Origin: Lachnospiraceae bacterium
GTDB taxonomy: Bacteria; Bacillota; Clostridia; Lachnospirales; Lachnospiraceae
DNA length: 64,000 nucleotides
Reading direction: 5' to 3'
Assembly: GCA_023663945.1 (NCBI GenBank)
Contig: JAMPGL010000001.1
Span: 85,577 to 149,576 of the forward strand
Below the pieces are notes generated by a model. That model ran no database searches. It worked only from the letters and a program-made list of their open reading frames with translations, and was not told the origin of the DNA. Positions 1 to 9,968 of the stretch are shown one piece after another; position 1 is the stretch's first letter; each line of letters opens with the position of its first letter. The position numbers and the translations under genes are program-made.

Positions 1-146
1 CGCTTTTTAGTGAACGAGAGTGGGGCGACGTAGAAGTTATTCTTGATACGAGTGGTCGTTTTAATAATACGCCTAATCAAACTAAACCGGAACTTAATCC
101 CCACCCCGCCTTCCTCGCAACTTTTGTAAAATTTTTTAAAAATCAC

Positions 147-175
147 TTGCATGTTTTGAAAACATCATGTATACT
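147..175 (+). promoter_or_regulatory. sigma-A-type promoter of the S10 operon
   Basis: TTGCAT (147-152) and TATACT (170-175) are separated by exactly 17 bp. They lie about 300 bp before rpsJ, so transcription would produce a long 5' leader. No other candidate as good lies between here and rpsJ. Confidence 0.75.
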
Positions 176-181
176 ATCAAT

Positions 182-480
182 TGCTGTGGCATGATAGCGA
201 TGAAGCGTGAGGTTGCTGCTTTGCCGAGAGGCACTGCAGGTTTTCCGTGGAGCGAATGTCAAGAGGAACGGTATTCACCGTACCTAAGAACCTGACGGCA
301 AGTCACTGTACAAACAACGTCTGTGAATACAGAAACACGTGTGTTAAGAATGTTTTTATTTTTAAAAGATGCGTAATGACGCAGTTTTTATTTAAAAGAA
401 CAGGACACACACGGAAGAGTGTACAGTCACCGCTTGTCGTACTTATTAATCAAAAGTGCGAAAAGGAGGCGGCTTTTTTT
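182..480 (+). promoter_or_regulatory. structured 5' leader of the S10 operon
   Basis: This is about 300 nt of untranslated sequence between the promoter and rpsJ. Small hairpins are visible: ACGGT/ACCGT at 268-281, TCTGT/ACAGA at 320-333, and TGCGT-AATG-ACGCA at 370-383 followed by GTTTTTATTT, which looks like an attenuator-type terminator. Ribosomal-protein leaders that give feedback control (for example by L4) are known before S10 operons, so autoregulation is plausible. I cannot assign a named leader family. The strong AGGAGG site at 464-469 belongs to rpsJ. Confidence 0.5.
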
Positions 481-798
481 ATGGCAAGTCAAGTAATGAG
501 AATCACACTCAAGGCTTATGATCATCAGTTAGTGGATGCATCTGCCAAAAAAATTATCGAAACAGTCAAGAAGAATGGATCACAGGTAAGCGGACCGGTG
601 CCCCTTCCCACCAAGAAGGAAGTTATTACCATCTTAAGGGCGGTTCACAAATACAAAGATTCCAGAGAGCAGTTTGAGCAGAGAACTCATAAGAGACTGA
701 TCGATATTATCACACCTACACCCAAGACCGTCGATGCTCTGCAGAGACTGGAAATGCCTGCCGGTGTGTACATTGATATTAAAATGAAGAATAAATAA
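481..798 (+). CDS. rpsJ: 30S ribosomal protein S10
   Basis: The 105-residue protein is S10, a 30S head protein that also serves as NusE in antitermination complexes. The core VPLPTKKEV and the stretch around [11 protein letters not shown] are typical. The open frame extends upstream to 247, but the ATG at 481 follows AGGAGG (464-469) and gives the normal family length, so the upstream part is leader. It is the first gene of the S10 operon. A CCCCTA/TAGGGG hairpin (817-844) sits in the gap before rplC. Confidence 0.98.
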   Translation: MASQVMRITLKAYDHQLVDASAKKIIETVKKNGSQVSGPVPLPTKKEVITILRAVHKYKDSREQFEQRTHKRLIDIITPTPKTVDALQRLEMPAGVYIDIKMKNK

Positions 799-874
799 TT
801 CTTCCAAACAATTTAACCCCTACACTAGAATGGCCCGATAGGGGCCCGCTGTAGAAACAAATGGAGGTAAAGAA

Positions 875-1558
875 ATGAAGAAAGCTATTTTAGCTACCAA
901 AGTCGGAATGACACAGATTTTTAGCGAAGACGGAACACTGATTCCCGTAACCGTGCTTCTGGCAGGTCCTTGTGTGGTAACACAGATTAAGACCGTGGAG
1001 AACGACGGTTACAGTGCAGTACAGGTTGGCTTTGTTGACAAGAAAGAAAGAATCACCAACAAAGACAAGAGCGGAAAGAAAGAAATTATTCACAGGCATG
1101 GCGTAAACAAGGCTATGAAGGGACACTTTGACAAGGCAGGGGTTTCCTGCAAGAGATTTGTCAGAGAATTTAAGCTGGAAGGCGCAGAGGAATACACGCT
1201 TGGAAGTGAGATCAAGGCGGATGTTTTTGCGGCAGGCGACAGGATTGACGCTTCTGCAATCTCCAAAGGAAAAGGCTTCCAGGGTGCCATCAAGAGACAC
1301 GGACAGCACAGAGGTCCCATGACTCACGGCTCCAAATTCCATCGTCATCAGGGTTCAAACGGTGCCTGCTCCTCGCCCAGCCGTGTGTTCAAAGGAAAAG
1401 GAATGCCCGGACACATGGGATGCGTTAAGGTGACGGTACAGAACCTGGAAGTTGTTAGAGTTGATGCTGAAAAGAACCTGCTTCTTGTTAAGGGCGCAGT
1501 ACCCGGACCAAAGAAAGCGCTGGTTACAATCAAAGAGTCAGTTAAGACTATGGCGTAA
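875..1558 (+). CDS. rplC: 50S ribosomal protein L3
   Basis: L3 is an early-assembly 23S rRNA-binding protein whose long loop reaches toward the peptidyl-transferase centre. The N-terminus [16 protein letters not shown] and the loop with [14 protein letters not shown] followed by [11 protein letters not shown] are characteristic. At 227 residues it is slightly longer than the usual ~210. The start follows ATGGAGGT with good spacing. It is second in the operon, before rplD. Confidence 0.98.
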   Translation: MKKAILATKVGMTQIFSEDGTLIPVTVLLAGPCVVTQIKTVENDGYSAVQVGFVDKKERITNKDKSGKKEIIHRHGVNKAMKGHFDKAGVSCKRFVREFKLEGAEEYTLGSEIKADVFAAGDRIDASAISKGKGFQGAIKRHGQHRGPMTHGSKFHRHQGSNGACSSPSRVFKGKGMPGHMGCVKVTVQNLEVVRVDAEKNLLLVKGAVPGPKKALVTIKESVKTMA

Positions 1559-1587
1559 GCCGATGAGATGAAAGGAGGACCATTCAG

Positions 1588-2208
1588 ATGGCAAACGTAT
1601 CTGTTTTTAATATGGAAGGCAAGGAAGTCGGCACAATTGAATTAAGCGATGCGGTATTTGGTGTTACGGTGAATGAACATCTGGTACACATGGCAGTTGT
1701 GCAGCATCTTGCAAATAGGCGTCAGGGAACGCAGAAAGCAAAGACACGTTCTGAGGTTTCCGGCGGCGGAAGGAAGCCCTGGAGACAAAAGGGAACCGGT
1801 CATGCAAGACAGGGTTCAATCAGAGCTCCTCAGTGGAAGGGAGGCGGCGTTGTTTTCGCTCCCGTACCGAGAGATTATTCGTTTAAGCTCAACAAGAAAG
1901 AAAAGAGAGCGGCTCTTAAGTCCGCGCTTACAAGCAGAGTGCAGGATGGCAAGCTGATTGTTGTAGATGAGCTTAAGCTTGACGAGATTAAGACCAAGAA
2001 ATTCAAAGCGGTTATGGACAACTTAAAGGTCAGCAAGGCACTGGTTGTACTTGGTGACAATGATGAAAAGGTGGTTATGTCCGCGAGAAACATCCCCACC
2101 ATAAAGACGGCATTGGTCGGAACAATCAATGTCTATGACATCCTTAAGGGCGACACGCTGGTTCTTACCAAGGATGCAGCAGCCAAGATCGAGGAGGTGT
2201 ATGCATAA
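1588..2208 (+). CDS. rplD: 50S ribosomal protein L4
   Basis: L4 lines the exit tunnel and in several bacteria represses its own S10 operon. The 206-residue sequence has the tunnel-loop signature [19 protein letters not shown] followed by [17 protein letters not shown] precedes the ATG. Its stop TAA overlaps the rplW start by one base (TAATG), so the two are probably translationally coupled. Confidence 0.98.
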   Translation: MANVSVFNMEGKEVGTIELSDAVFGVTVNEHLVHMAVVQHLANRRQGTQKAKTRSEVSGGGRKPWRQKGTGHARQGSIRAPQWKGGGVVFAPVPRDYSFKLNKKEKRAALKSALTSRVQDGKLIVVDELKLDEIKTKKFKAVMDNLKVSKALVVLGDNDEKVVMSARNIPTIKTALVGTINVYDILKGDTLVLTKDAAAKIEEVYA

Positions 2209-2507
2209 TGGCAGCAATTCAATATTATGACGTAATCCTGAAACCGGTTATCACCGAAAAGAGCATGGCGGGAATGAGCGACAAGAAGTACACATTTTTA
2301 GTTCATCCCGAAGCAAATAAGACGATGATCAAGGAAGCAGTTGAGAAGATGTTCGACGGCGCAAAGGTGAAAAAGGTCAACACCATGAACCTTGCCGGAA
2401 AGAAAAAGAGGCGCGGCATGACGGTCGGCAGGACGGCAAAGACCAAAAAGGCGATCGTATGGCTTACCGAGGACAGCAAGGATATTGAGATTTTTGCGGG
2501 TCTTTAA
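2208..2507 (+). CDS. rplW: 50S ribosomal protein L23
   Basis: L23 sits at the tunnel exit and docks trigger factor and SRP. The 99-residue frame begins with [19 protein letters not shown]; 'PVITEKS' is the L23 hallmark. The C-terminal half carries the basic [20 protein letters not shown] loop that contacts 23S rRNA. The start codon is shared by one base with the rplD stop. A 110-nt gap without a gene follows, before rplB. Confidence 0.98.
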   Translation: MAAIQYYDVILKPVITEKSMAGMSDKKYTFLVHPEANKTMIKEAVEKMFDGAKVKKVNTMNLAGKKKRRGMTVGRTAKTKKAIVWLTEDSKDIEIFAGL

Positions 2508-2617
2508 GCCAATAACCTCGCTGCAAGTACAGCGCCTGACTCATTGAGTGCAGGAATAAAACAGACTATGCACAGGAAAAGTGCGATATTAAATGAAGCT
2601 TGAAAGGAGAAATAAAC

Positions 2618-3460
2618 ATGGGAATCAAGAAATATAACCCATACACACCTTCCAGAAGAAATATGACCGGTTCTGATTTTTCAGAGATTACCAAGAAAAA
2701 ACCTGAGAAATCGCTTGTGACTTCCTTAAAGAAGCATTCCGGCCGTAACAATCAGGGTAAGATTACAGTAAGACATCGCGGAGGCGGTGAAAAGAGAAAA
2801 TACAGACTGGTAGATTTTAAGAGAAACAAAGAGGGCGTGCCCGCTACCGTAATCGGAATCGAGTATGATCCCAACAGAACAGCAAACATTGCGTTGATCT
2901 GCTATGCAGACGGTGAGAAGTCCTATATCATTGCACCGGAAGGGCTTACGGACGGCATGAAGGTCATGAACGGACCGGAAGCCGAAGTGAGAGTAGGAAA
3001 CTGCCTGCCCTTATCAGCAATCCCTGTTGGTACACAGGTACACAACATTGAGTTATATCCCGGAAAGGGCGGCCAGCTGGTACGTTCCGCTGGAAACAGT
3101 GCACAGCTTATGGCGAAGGAAGGAAAGTATGCAACCCTTCGTCTCCCTTCAGGAGAAATGAGAATGGTGCCCATCGTTTGCAGGGCAACCATCGGTGTTG
3201 TTGGAAACGTTGACCACAACCTGATCAAGATTGGCAAGGCAGGGCGTAAGCGTCACATGGGCATTCGTCCCACTGTCCGCGGTTCCGTTATGAACCCCAA
3301 CGACCATCCTCACGGCGGCGGTGAAGGCAAGACCGGCATCGGACGTCCCGGACCGTCAACACCTTGGGGCAAGCCCGCTCTTGGACTTAAGACCCGCAAG
3401 AAGAACAAAGCTTCTAACAAGCTGATCGTAAGAAGAAGAGACGGCAGGGCCATCAAATAA
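2618..3460 (+). CDS. rplB: 50S ribosomal protein L2
   Basis: L2 is needed for subunit joining and peptidyl transfer. The 280-residue protein starts [14 protein letters not shown] and has the C-terminal [19 protein letters not shown] with the conserved histidine. The open frame can be read from a TTG at 2600, but GAAAGGAG lies just before ATG 2618, and this gives the family's usual length. It is followed at 20 bp by rpsS. Confidence 0.98.
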   Translation: MGIKKYNPYTPSRRNMTGSDFSEITKKKPEKSLVTSLKKHSGRNNQGKITVRHRGGGEKRKYRLVDFKRNKEGVPATVIGIEYDPNRTANIALICYADGEKSYIIAPEGLTDGMKVMNGPEAEVRVGNCLPLSAIPVGTQVHNIELYPGKGGQLVRSAGNSAQLMAKEGKYATLRLPSGEMRMVPIVCRATIGVVGNVDHNLIKIGKAGRKRHMGIRPTVRGSVMNPNDHPHGGGEGKTGIGRPGPSTPWGKPALGLKTRKKNKASNKLIVRRRDGRAIK

Positions 3461-3479
3461 TTAAGGAGGAGAGAAGAAA

Positions 3480-3761
3480 ATGGCTAGATCACTGAAAAAA
3501 GGACCTTTTGCAGATGCAAGTCTGCTTAAAAAAGTAGATGCGATGAATGCAGCAGGACAGAAGCAGGTTATCAAGACCTGGTCCCGCCGTTCTACAATCT
3601 TCCCCTCTTTTGTGGGACACACATTTGCAGTGCATGACGGAAGAAAGCATGTGCCGGTATATGTGACGGAAGACATGGTAGGACATAAGCTGGGTGAGTT
3701 TGTTGCAACCAGAACTTATAGAGGACACGGCAAAGACGAGAAAAAGTCGAAAGTAAAGTAA
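3480..3761 (+). CDS. rpsS: 30S ribosomal protein S19
   Basis: S19 binds the 30S head next to S13. The 93-residue sequence opens [16 protein letters not shown] and contains [20 protein letters not shown], both diagnostic. AAGGAGG precedes the ATG. Length is normal and rplV follows at 16 bp. Confidence 0.98.
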   Translation: MARSLKKGPFADASLLKKVDAMNAAGQKQVIKTWSRRSTIFPSFVGHTFAVHDGRKHVPVYVTEDMVGHKLGEFVATRTYRGHGKDEKKSKVK

Positions 3762-3777
3762 GATAGGAGGTTTCATC

Positions 3778-4182
3778 ATGGCAAAAGGACATAGATCCCA
3801 AATTAAAAGAGAAAGAAATGCGCAGAAAGATACCAGACCTTCCGCTAAGTTATCTTACGCAAGAGTGTCGGTTCAGAAAGCATGTTTCGTATTAGATGCC
3901 ATCAGAGGCAAAGATGTGGAAACCGCTCTGGGAATTTTAGAGTACAATCCCAGATACGCTTCCAGCGTCATCAAGAAATTACTGGAATCTGCGCGTGCAA
4001 ATGCTGAATATTTGTACAGCCAGGATCCCACAAAGTATCCGAATCCGGAGCACCTTTACATTGCAGAATGTTATGCGGACAAAGGACCTACAATGAAGAG
4101 AGTAAGACCTCGTGCACAGGGAAGAGCTTACAGAATCGAAAAGAGAACGAGTCACATTACCGTTATACTGGATGAAAGATAG
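3778..4182 (+). CDS. rplV: 50S ribosomal protein L22
   Basis: L22 is a globular domain plus a beta-hairpin that lines the exit tunnel; changes there can affect macrolide sensitivity. The 134-residue sequence shows the KACFVLDAIRGK region and the C-terminal hairpin GPTMKRVRPRAQGRAYRIEK. At the N-terminus there is an extra basic segment (MAKGHRSQIKRERNAQK) before the conserved core. The start is preceded by ATAGGAGGTT. Confidence 0.98.
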   Translation: MAKGHRSQIKRERNAQKDTRPSAKLSYARVSVQKACFVLDAIRGKDVETALGILEYNPRYASSVIKKLLESARANAEYLYSQDPTKYPNPEHLYIAECYADKGPTMKRVRPRAQGRAYRIEKRTSHITVILDER

Positions 4183-4201
4183 GAAAGGAGCAAAGTGATT
4201 T

Positions 4202-4873
4202 ATGGGACAGAAAGTTAATCCTCACGGCTTGAGAGTCGGAATTATTAAGGATTGGGATTCTAAGTGGTACGCAGAAGAAGAGTTTTCTGAATTCCTTGTA
4301 GAAGATTACAATATCAGAAAATTTCTGAAAAAGAAATTATACAGCGCCGGAGTTTCTAAGATTGAAATCGAGAGAGCTTCCGACAGAGTTAAGGTTGTTA
4401 TTTACACGGCAAAGCCCGGCGTGGTAATCGGCAAGGGCGGAGCTGAGATTGAAGTGACCAAGAAAGAGCTTTCCAAGATGACCGGAAAGAAGGTTTTGGT
4501 TGACATCAAGGAGATTAAGAGACCGGATAAGGATGCACAGCTTGTTGCAGAAAACATTGCGCAGCAGCTTGAGAACCGTGTTTCCTTTAGGCGTGCCATG
4601 AAGTCCTGCATGGGCAGAACCATGAAAGCAGGAGCGCAGGGCATCAAGACTTCCGTATCGGGACGTTTGGGCGGCGCTGATATGGCTCGTACAGAATTTT
4701 ACAGCGAAGGTACTATTCCCCTTCAGACATTGCGTGCAGACATAGAGTATGGTTTTGCGGAGGCTGACACGACCTACGGTAAGGTGGGCGTTAAGGTATG
4801 GATTTATAAGGGTGAAGTACTTCCTACAAAGAAGAACGAAGAAAAGACAGTGCAGGAAGGGAGCGATAAATAA
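4202..4873 (+). CDS. rpsC: 30S ribosomal protein S3
   Basis: S3 is part of the mRNA entry channel and carries a type II KH domain. It begins [20 protein letters not shown], and the KH GxxG loop appears as VVIGKGG near residue 77. The C-terminal half has the [19 protein letters not shown] block. At 223 residues it is a normal length. Its TAA overlaps the rplP ATG by one base. Confidence 0.98.
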   Translation: MGQKVNPHGLRVGIIKDWDSKWYAEEEFSEFLVEDYNIRKFLKKKLYSAGVSKIEIERASDRVKVVIYTAKPGVVIGKGGAEIEVTKKELSKMTGKKVLVDIKEIKRPDKDAQLVAENIAQQLENRVSFRRAMKSCMGRTMKAGAQGIKTSVSGRLGGADMARTEFYSEGTIPLQTLRADIEYGFAEADTTYGKVGVKVWIYKGEVLPTKKNEEKTVQEGSDK

Positions 4874-5310
4874 TGTTAATGCCTAAGAGAGTTAAACGTC
4901 GTAAACAGTTCCGCGGCACCATGAGAGGAAAGGCAACCCGCGGCAACACAATTACTTACGGTGATTACGGTATTGTTGCATTAGAGCCTTGTTGGATCAA
5001 ATCAAACCAGATTGAAGCAGCCCGTATCGCAATGACCCGTTACATTAAGCGTGGCGGTAAAGTCTGGATTAAGATTTTCCCTGACAAACCGGTAACAGCA
5101 AAACCCGCAGAAACACGTATGGGTTCCGGTAAAGGAACTCTGGAGTACTGGGTAGCAGTAGTGAAGCCCGGACGTGTAATGTTTGAAATCGCAGGAGTTT
5201 CCGAAGAAATCGCAAAAGAAGCTTTGCGTCTTGCAACTTACAAGCTTCCTTGCAAGTGCAAGATCGTTTCTAAGGCAGACTTGGAAGGTGGTGCATCAAA
5301 TGAAAACTAA
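4873..5310 (+). CDS. rplP: 50S ribosomal protein L16
   Basis: L16 binds near the A-site finger and helps position tRNA. The start [19 protein letters not shown] is canonical, and the [20 protein letters not shown] block near residues 75-100 is highly conserved. The 145-residue frame ends inside the start of rpmC (11-bp overlap), implying coupled translation with L29. Confidence 0.98.
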   Translation: MLMPKRVKRRKQFRGTMRGKATRGNTITYGDYGIVALEPCWIKSNQIEAARIAMTRYIKRGGKVWIKIFPDKPVTAKPAETRMGSGKGTLEYWVAVVKPGRVMFEIAGVSEEIAKEALRLATYKLPCKCKIVSKADLEGGASNEN

Positions 5311-5506
5311 CAAGTATGTAGAAGAATTAAGAGCAAAATCAGCCGCGGCGCTGGCAGATGATTTAGTGGCAGCAAAGAAAGAGCTTTTCAATTTGAGATT
5401 CCAGAATGCAACAAACCAGCTGGATAATACCGCAAGAATCAAAGAAGTAAGAAAGAACATTGCAAGAATTCAGACTGTGATTACTCAGAAGCAAAAAGAA
5501 GCATAA
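5300..5506 (+). CDS. rpmC: 50S ribosomal protein L29
   Basis: L29 is a small helical hairpin beside the tunnel exit. I place the start at ATG 5300 ([11 protein letters not shown]), which gives 68 residues, the family norm. The longer open frame from 5183 lies inside rplP and is not real coding sequence. The ribosome site GGAAGGTGG lies within the rplP 3' end. The helix motif [13 protein letters not shown] is typical. Confidence 0.97.
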   Translation: MKTNKYVEELRAKSAAALADDLVAAKKELFNLRFQNATNQLDNTARIKEVRKNIARIQTVITQKQKEA

Positions 5507-5563
5507 ATTCCTTCAAAGGATTAAACAGCGTTGCAGGAATGTCAAAGAAAGGAGACAAATATC

Positions 5564-5818
5564 GTGGAAAGAAATTTGAGAAAAACACGTATCGGTAAAG
5601 TGACCAGTGACAAGATGGATAAAACAATCGTTGTTGCAATTGAAAATCATGTTAAGCATCCTCTTTATAAGAAGGTCGTTAAGAGAACTTACAAGCTGAA
5701 AGCTCATGATGAGAACAACGAGTGTCATATTGGCGATACCGTTAAGGTTATGGAGACAAGACCTTTGTCCAAGGATAAGAGATGGAGACTTGTTGAAATC
5801 GTAGAGCGGGCAAAATAA
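5564..5818 (+). CDS. rpsQ: 30S ribosomal protein S17
   Basis: S17 is an OB-fold protein of the 30S body. I choose GTG 5564, giving [20 protein letters not shown] and 84 residues, the standard length. AAAGGAG (5548-5554) is well spaced from it, whereas the upstream TTG at 5531 lacks a site. The core [18 protein letters not shown] is recognisable. An 81-nt gap follows before rplN. Confidence 0.97.
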   Translation: MERNLRKTRIGKVTSDKMDKTIVVAIENHVKHPLYKKVVKRTYKLKAHDENNECHIGDTVKVMETRPLSKDKRWRLVEIVERAK

Positions 5819-5899
5819 ATCATATTTTTTCAGATTATTATATAAATATGAATTTATAAGCCTAAAGATTGATGAGATTATATTGGAAGGAGAATTGGC

Positions 5900-6268
5900 A
5901 TGATTCAACAGGAAAGCAGATTGAAAGTTGCTGATAATACAGGTGCAAAAGAAATCCTTTGCATCAGAGTTATGGGTGGCTCCACAAGAAGATATGCAAA
6001 TATCGGCGATGTGATTATTGCTACGGTCAAAGATGCAACACCAGGCGGCGTTGTAAAAAAAGGCGATATCGTAAAGGCTGTGGTTGTCCGCACCGCCAAG
6101 GGAGCGCGCCGTAAGGATGGTTCTTATATTAAATTTGATGAAAATGCTGCTGTTATCATTAAAGATGATAAGACTCCCAGAGGAACACGTATTTTTGGAC
6201 CGGTAGCAAGAGAGCTTCGTGAGAAACAGTTTATGAAAATTGTTTCCTTAGCTCCCGAAGTATTATAG
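5900..6268 (+). CDS. rplN: 50S ribosomal protein L14
   Basis: L14 sits at the subunit interface and is the docking point for RsfS. The 122-residue sequence begins [20 protein letters not shown] and has the conserved [13 protein letters not shown] segment. Length is exactly that of the family. GAAGGAG precedes the ATG. Confidence 0.98.
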   Translation: MIQQESRLKVADNTGAKEILCIRVMGGSTRRYANIGDVIIATVKDATPGGVVKKGDIVKAVVVRTAKGARRKDGSYIKFDENAAVIIKDDKTPRGTRIFGPVARELREKQFMKIVSLAPEVL

Positions 6269-6280
6269 GAGGTGCTTAGC

Positions 6281-6592
6281 ATGGCAACTTTAAAGATTAA
6301 AAAGGGCGACACCGTTAAGGTAATTGCCGGTAAAGATAAAGGAACAGAAGGTAAGGTAATTTCTGTTGACGCTAAGAAACACAGGGTTATTGTGGAAGGC
6401 GCGGGCATGGTTACCAAGCATACAAAACCTTCGGCAGCGAACCAGAATGGCGGGATTATTCAAAAGGAAGCGCCTATTGACATTTCAAACGTAATGTATG
6501 TCCACAAGGGCCAGCCCACAAGGGTCGGCTTTAAGATGGAAGGCGACAAGAAAGTACGTTTTGCAAAATCAACAGGTGATGTGATTGATTAA
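6281..6592 (+). CDS. rplX: 50S ribosomal protein L24
   Basis: L24 is a KOW-fold assembly initiator on 23S rRNA. The ATG at 6281 ([20 protein letters not shown]) follows TAGGAGG and gives 103 residues; the in-frame codon at 6272 overlaps that ribosome site. The motif [17 protein letters not shown] is the KOW signature. Confidence 0.97.
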   Translation: MATLKIKKGDTVKVIAGKDKGTEGKVISVDAKKHRVIVEGAGMVTKHTKPSAANQNGGIIQKEAPIDISNVMYVHKGQPTRVGFKMEGDKKVRFAKSTGDVID

Positions 6593-6616
6593 TTCTAGGA
6601 AAGGAGAACTGGAAGC

Positions 6617-7156
6617 GTGAGCAGACTTAAAACGATGTATAATGACGAGATCGTAGATGCTATGATCAAAAAGTTCGGATATAAAAACGTTATGGAAGTA
6701 CCGAAGCTTGACAAGATTGTTATCAACATGGGCGTAGGCGAAGCAAAAGAAAATGCCAAAGTGCTGGAGTCCGCCGTAAAAGATTTGGAAATAATCTCGG
6801 GTCAGAAAGCCGTAATTACCAAAGCAAAGAAGTCCGTGGCAAACTTCAAAATCAGGGAAGGCATGTCAATCGGATGCAAGGTTACCCTTCGAGGTGAAAA
6901 GATGTATGATTTTTTGGATCGCCTTGTAAACCTTGCACTGCCCCGTGTGCGTGATTTTAGAGGAGTAAATCCCAACGCATTTGACGGAAGAGGAAATTAT
7001 TCACTGGGTATCAAGGAACAGCTTATTTTCCCCGAAATCGAGTACGATAAGGTGGATAAAGTAAGAGGTATGGACGTAATCTTTGTTACAACAGCAAAGA
7101 CCGATGAAGAAGCGCGTGAATTGTTAAGATTATTCAATATGCCATTTGCAAAATAG
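6617..7156 (+). CDS. rplE: 50S ribosomal protein L5
   Basis: L5 binds 5S rRNA and contacts P-site tRNA. The GTG start at 6617 ([16 protein letters not shown]) follows AAAGGAG and gives 179 residues, the usual length. Recognisable blocks are [28 protein letters not shown] and [18 protein letters not shown]. The 5' start codon is GTG where most neighbours use ATG. Confidence 0.98.
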   Translation: MSRLKTMYNDEIVDAMIKKFGYKNVMEVPKLDKIVINMGVGEAKENAKVLESAVKDLEIISGQKAVITKAKKSVANFKIREGMSIGCKVTLRGEKMYDFLDRLVNLALPRVRDFRGVNPNAFDGRGNYSLGIKEQLIFPEIEYDKVDKVRGMDVIFVTTAKTDEEARELLRLFNMPFAK

Positions 7157-7170
7157 GAGGAGGTAAATTC

Positions 7171-7356
7171 ATGGCTAAAACATCAATGAAGATCAAACAG
7201 CAGCGTAAACCGAAATTTTCTACCAGAGAATATACCCGTTGCAAAGTATGCGGACGCCCGCATTCTGTCCTTAGAAAATACGGGATCTGTAGAATTTGTT
7301 TCCGTGAATTAGCTTATAAGGGACAGATTCCCGGCGTCAGAAAAGCAAGCTGGTAA
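7171..7356 (+). CDS. rpsZ: 30S ribosomal protein S14, zinc-binding type
   Basis: This is the short 61-residue S14 with an intact zinc ribbon: CKVC and CRIC flank [10 protein letters not shown]. It is the zinc-dependent form usual in Firmicutes (also written rpsN1). Zinc-free paralogues exist in many genomes, but none is in this window. The start follows AGGAGG. Confidence 0.97.
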   Translation: MAKTSMKIKQQRKPKFSTREYTRCKVCGRPHSVLRKYGICRICFRELAYKGQIPGVRKASW

Positions 7357-7391
7357 AGGTTATCGCATCGAATAATATAGGAGGAAGTAAA

Positions 7392-7793
7392 ATGACAATG
7401 AGTGATCCTATTGCAGATATGCTTACAAGAATCCGTAATGCAAATACTGCAAAACATGATACAGTAGACATTCCTGCTTCTAAGATGAAACTGGCTATAG
7501 CCGACATACTGGTAGAAGAAGGATATATTAAGAAATATGATCTGATCGATGAAGGCAGTTTTAAGACGATCCGTATTGCACTTAAGTACGGCGCAGACAG
7601 AAACGAAAAGATCATCAGCGGTTTAAAGAGAATTTCCAAACCCGGTCTTCGTATATATGCCGGTAAGGAAGATCTGCCTAAGGTGCTTGGCGGACTTGGC
7701 ATTGCAATCATTTCCACCAATCAGGGCGTTATCACCGACAAGAAGGCAAGAGAGCTGCAGGTAGGCGGCGAGGTTCTGGCTTACGTATGGTAA
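7392..7793 (+). CDS. rpsH: 30S ribosomal protein S8
   Basis: S8 organises the central domain of 16S rRNA and, in some bacteria, represses the spc operon. [18 protein letters not shown] is the classic N-terminus, and the C-terminal [20 protein letters not shown] is conserved. Length is 133 residues. The ATGs at 7392 and 7398 are both possible; ATAGGAGG fits the first. Confidence 0.98.
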   Translation: MTMSDPIADMLTRIRNANTAKHDTVDIPASKMKLAIADILVEEGYIKKYDLIDEGSFKTIRIALKYGADRNEKIISGLKRISKPGLRIYAGKEDLPKVLGGLGIAIISTNQGVITDKKARELQVGGEVLAYVW

Positions 7794-7839
7794 GAAGCAG
7801 AAATCTGGCTATCAATCAAATATAATAGGAGGTACGGGC

Positions 7840-8382
7840 ATGTCACGTATAGGAAGAATGCCAATCGCAATCCCCGCAGGCGTTACTGTGGATATTGCAG
7901 AAAATAATAAAGTGACTGTAAAAGGTCCTAAAGGAACACTGGAAAGAGTGCTTCCGGCAGAAATGGAAATCAAGGTTGAGGGCGCTGAGGTTGTTGTCAC
8001 AAGACCCAATGATTTAAAGAAAATGAAGTCCCTGCACGGTCTTACCAGATCACTGATCGCAAACATGGTAAAGGGCGTTACAGACGGCTTTGAGAAGAAA
8101 CTGGAAGTAAACGGTGTTGGTTACAGAGCAGCCAAATCCGGCAATAAGTTAACCTTATCCTTAGGATATTCTCACCCGGTTGAGATGACGGATCCGGAAG
8201 GTATTGAGACCGTTTTGGAAGGTCAGAATATCATCATTGTAAAGGGTATTGACAAAGAAAAAGTTGGCCAATTCGCAGCCGAAATCAGAGACAAGAGAAG
8301 ACCGGAGCCTTACAAGGGCAAAGGAATCAAGTATGCTGATGAAACAATCAGGCGTAAAGTTGGTAAGACTGGTAAGAAATAG
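7840..8382 (+). CDS. rplF: 50S ribosomal protein L6
   Basis: L6 lies near the sarcin-ricin loop. The 180-residue sequence starts [20 protein letters not shown] and ends with the [19 protein letters not shown] block typical of the second L6 domain. TAGGAGGT precedes the ATG. Confidence 0.98.
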   Translation: MSRIGRMPIAIPAGVTVDIAENNKVTVKGPKGTLERVLPAEMEIKVEGAEVVVTRPNDLKKMKSLHGLTRSLIANMVKGVTDGFEKKLEVNGVGYRAAKSGNKLTLSLGYSHPVEMTDPEGIETVLEGQNIIIVKGIDKEKVGQFAAEIRDKRRPEPYKGKGIKYADETIRRKVGKTGKK

Positions 8383-8399
8383 ATAAGGAGAGTGTAGAG

Positions 8400-8768
8400 A
8401 TGGTTAGTAAAGAGTCAAGACAAAAAGTTCGTGTTAAAAAGCACAAGAAAATACGTAACCGTTTTAGCGGTACAGCTGAAAGACCTCGTCTTGCAGTATT
8501 CAGAAGCAATAATCATATGTATGCTCAAATTATTGACGATACAGTTGGAAATACTTTAGTTGCGGCTTCCACCGTTGAGAAAGAAGTGAGAGCTGAGCTT
8601 AAAAAGACCAATAACGTTGATGCAGCAGCATATCTTGGAACAGTGATTGCAAAGAGAGCAATCGAAAAAGGTATTGATACCGTTGTCTTTGACAGAGGCG
8701 GCTTTATATACCATGGTAAGATCGCGGCGTTAGCTGATGCAGCCAGAGAAGCTGGCTTGAAATTCTAG
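8400..8768 (+). CDS. rplR: 50S ribosomal protein L18
   Basis: L18 delivers 5S rRNA to the large subunit together with L5. The 122-residue sequence has the basic N-terminus, then [20 protein letters not shown] and the C-terminal [20 protein letters not shown]. It overlaps no neighbour and lies 16 bp before rpsE. Confidence 0.98.
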   Translation: MVSKESRQKVRVKKHKKIRNRFSGTAERPRLAVFRSNNHMYAQIIDDTVGNTLVAASTVEKEVRAELKKTNNVDAAAYLGTVIAKRAIEKGIDTVVFDRGGFIYHGKIAALADAAREAGLKF

Positions 8769-8784
8769 GAAGGGAGAAACACAC

Positions 8785-9294
8785 ATGAGACATACAATCA
8801 TCGATGTCAGCGGCATGGAATTAACAGAAAAAGTAGTTGCCATCAAGAGAGTAACCAAGACGGTAAAGGGTGGACGCAACATGCGTTTTACGGCTCTTGT
8901 AGTGGTAGGCGACGGCAACGGTCATGTAGGTGCGGGCCTCGGCAAAGCTGTTGAAATTCCTGAAGCTATCCGTAAAGGAAAAGAAGATGCCATGAAGCAT
9001 ATCGTTAAGATTGCCATGGATGAAAATAATTCCATTACACATGACTTTATCGGAAAATTCGGCTCAGCAAATGTTCTTTTAAAGAAGGCTCCCGAAGGTA
9101 CAGGTATTATTGCAGGCGGTCCGGCACGTATTGTCTGTGAGCTTGCAGGAATCAAAAACATTCGTACCAAGTCATTGGGATCTAACAATAAACAGAATGT
9201 AGTCCTTGCGACCATTGAGGGTCTCCGCAGTCTGAAGACGCCTGAGGAAGTTGCAAGAAACCGCGGTAAATCTGTGGAAGAAGTTATGGCATAG
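8785..9294 (+). CDS. rpsE: 30S ribosomal protein S5
   Basis: S5 helps maintain decoding accuracy and unwinds mRNA at the entry channel. The double-stranded RNA-binding domain is visible as [20 protein letters not shown] and [20 protein letters not shown]; the C-terminal half has [17 protein letters not shown]. At 169 residues it is a normal length. Confidence 0.98.
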   Translation: MRHTIIDVSGMELTEKVVAIKRVTKTVKGGRNMRFTALVVVGDGNGHVGAGLGKAVEIPEAIRKGKEDAMKHIVKIAMDENNSITHDFIGKFGSANVLLKKAPEGTGIIAGGPARIVCELAGIKNIRTKSLGSNNKQNVVLATIEGLRSLKTPEEVARNRGKSVEEVMA

Positions 9295-9308
9295 GAGGGA
9301 ATGGTAAG

Positions 9309-9497
9309 ATGGCAGAACAGAAAATGTTAAAGATTACATTGGTGAAATCTCCTATCGGTGCAGTTCCCAAGCATAAAGCTACTGTGAAATCCATGGGACT
9401 TAGAAAGCTGAACAAGTCCATCACGCTGCCGGACAATGCGGCAACCAGAGGTCAGATTCAGCAGATCAGACATTTAATCAAAGTTGAGGAAGTTTAA
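9309..9497 (+). CDS. rpmD: 50S ribosomal protein L30
   Basis: The 62-residue sequence is L30, with [20 protein letters not shown] and [16 protein letters not shown]. It lies between rpsE and rplO, as expected for an spc operon, with GGAGGGAATGG upstream of the ATG. Confidence 0.97.
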   Translation: MAEQKMLKITLVKSPIGAVPKHKATVKSMGLRKLNKSITLPDNAATRGQIQQIRHLIKVEEV

Positions 9498-9517
9498 AAG
9501 ATAAGGAGGTGTCAACA

Positions 9518-9967
9518 ATGAGTTTGGAATTATCAAATTTAAGACCTGCCAAAGGGTCCAAGCATAATGATAATTTTAGAAGAGGTCGTGGACACGGTTC
9601 AGGAAATGGTAAGACAGCCGGTAAGGGACATAAGGGTCAGAAAGCTCGTTCCGGAGCACCCAGACCTGGTTTTGAAGGCGGTCAGATGCCTTTATACCGC
9701 AGGATTCCCAAGAGAGGCTTTACATGCCCCAGCTCAAAGGAGATTGTGGGCATTAATATAAGCGTGCTGAATGACAGATTTGAAGACGGCGCTTTAGTAG
9801 ATGTAGATGCATTGATCGAAAGCGGCGTTGTCAAAAATCCGAAAGACGGCGTTAAGATCCTCGGAAACGGAGAAATTACCAAGAAGCTTACAGTAAAGGC
9901 AAATGCTTTCAGTGCATCCGCAAAAGAAAAAATTGAAGCTGCTGGTGGAACTGCAGAGGTGATGTAA
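9518..9967 (+). CDS. rplO: 50S ribosomal protein L15
   Basis: L15 is a late-assembly 50S protein with a glycine-rich RNA-threading N-terminus, seen here as [23 protein letters not shown] 9518 ([14 protein letters not shown]) is chosen because AAGGAGG at 9503-9509 is correctly spaced; the GTG at 9509 overlaps that site. Length is 149 residues. secY follows after one base. Confidence 0.97.
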   Translation: MSLELSNLRPAKGSKHNDNFRRGRGHGSGNGKTAGKGHKGQKARSGAPRPGFEGGQMPLYRRIPKRGFTCPSSKEIVGINISVLNDRFEDGALVDVDALIESGVVKNPKDGVKILGNGEITKKLTVKANAFSASAKEKIEAAGGTAEVM

Positions 9968-9968
9968 T

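Noticed and set aside
1-104. Possible partial minus-strand gene starting at GTG 104 with a GA-rich site, or a plus-strand gene tail in frame 3
   Set aside because: Neither reading resembles a known protein, and the stretch lies directly before a promoter region; too short to support.
247-480. N-terminal extension of rpsJ
   Set aside because: S10 is ~102-105 residues and the strong ribosome site fits ATG 481; the extension is the leader.
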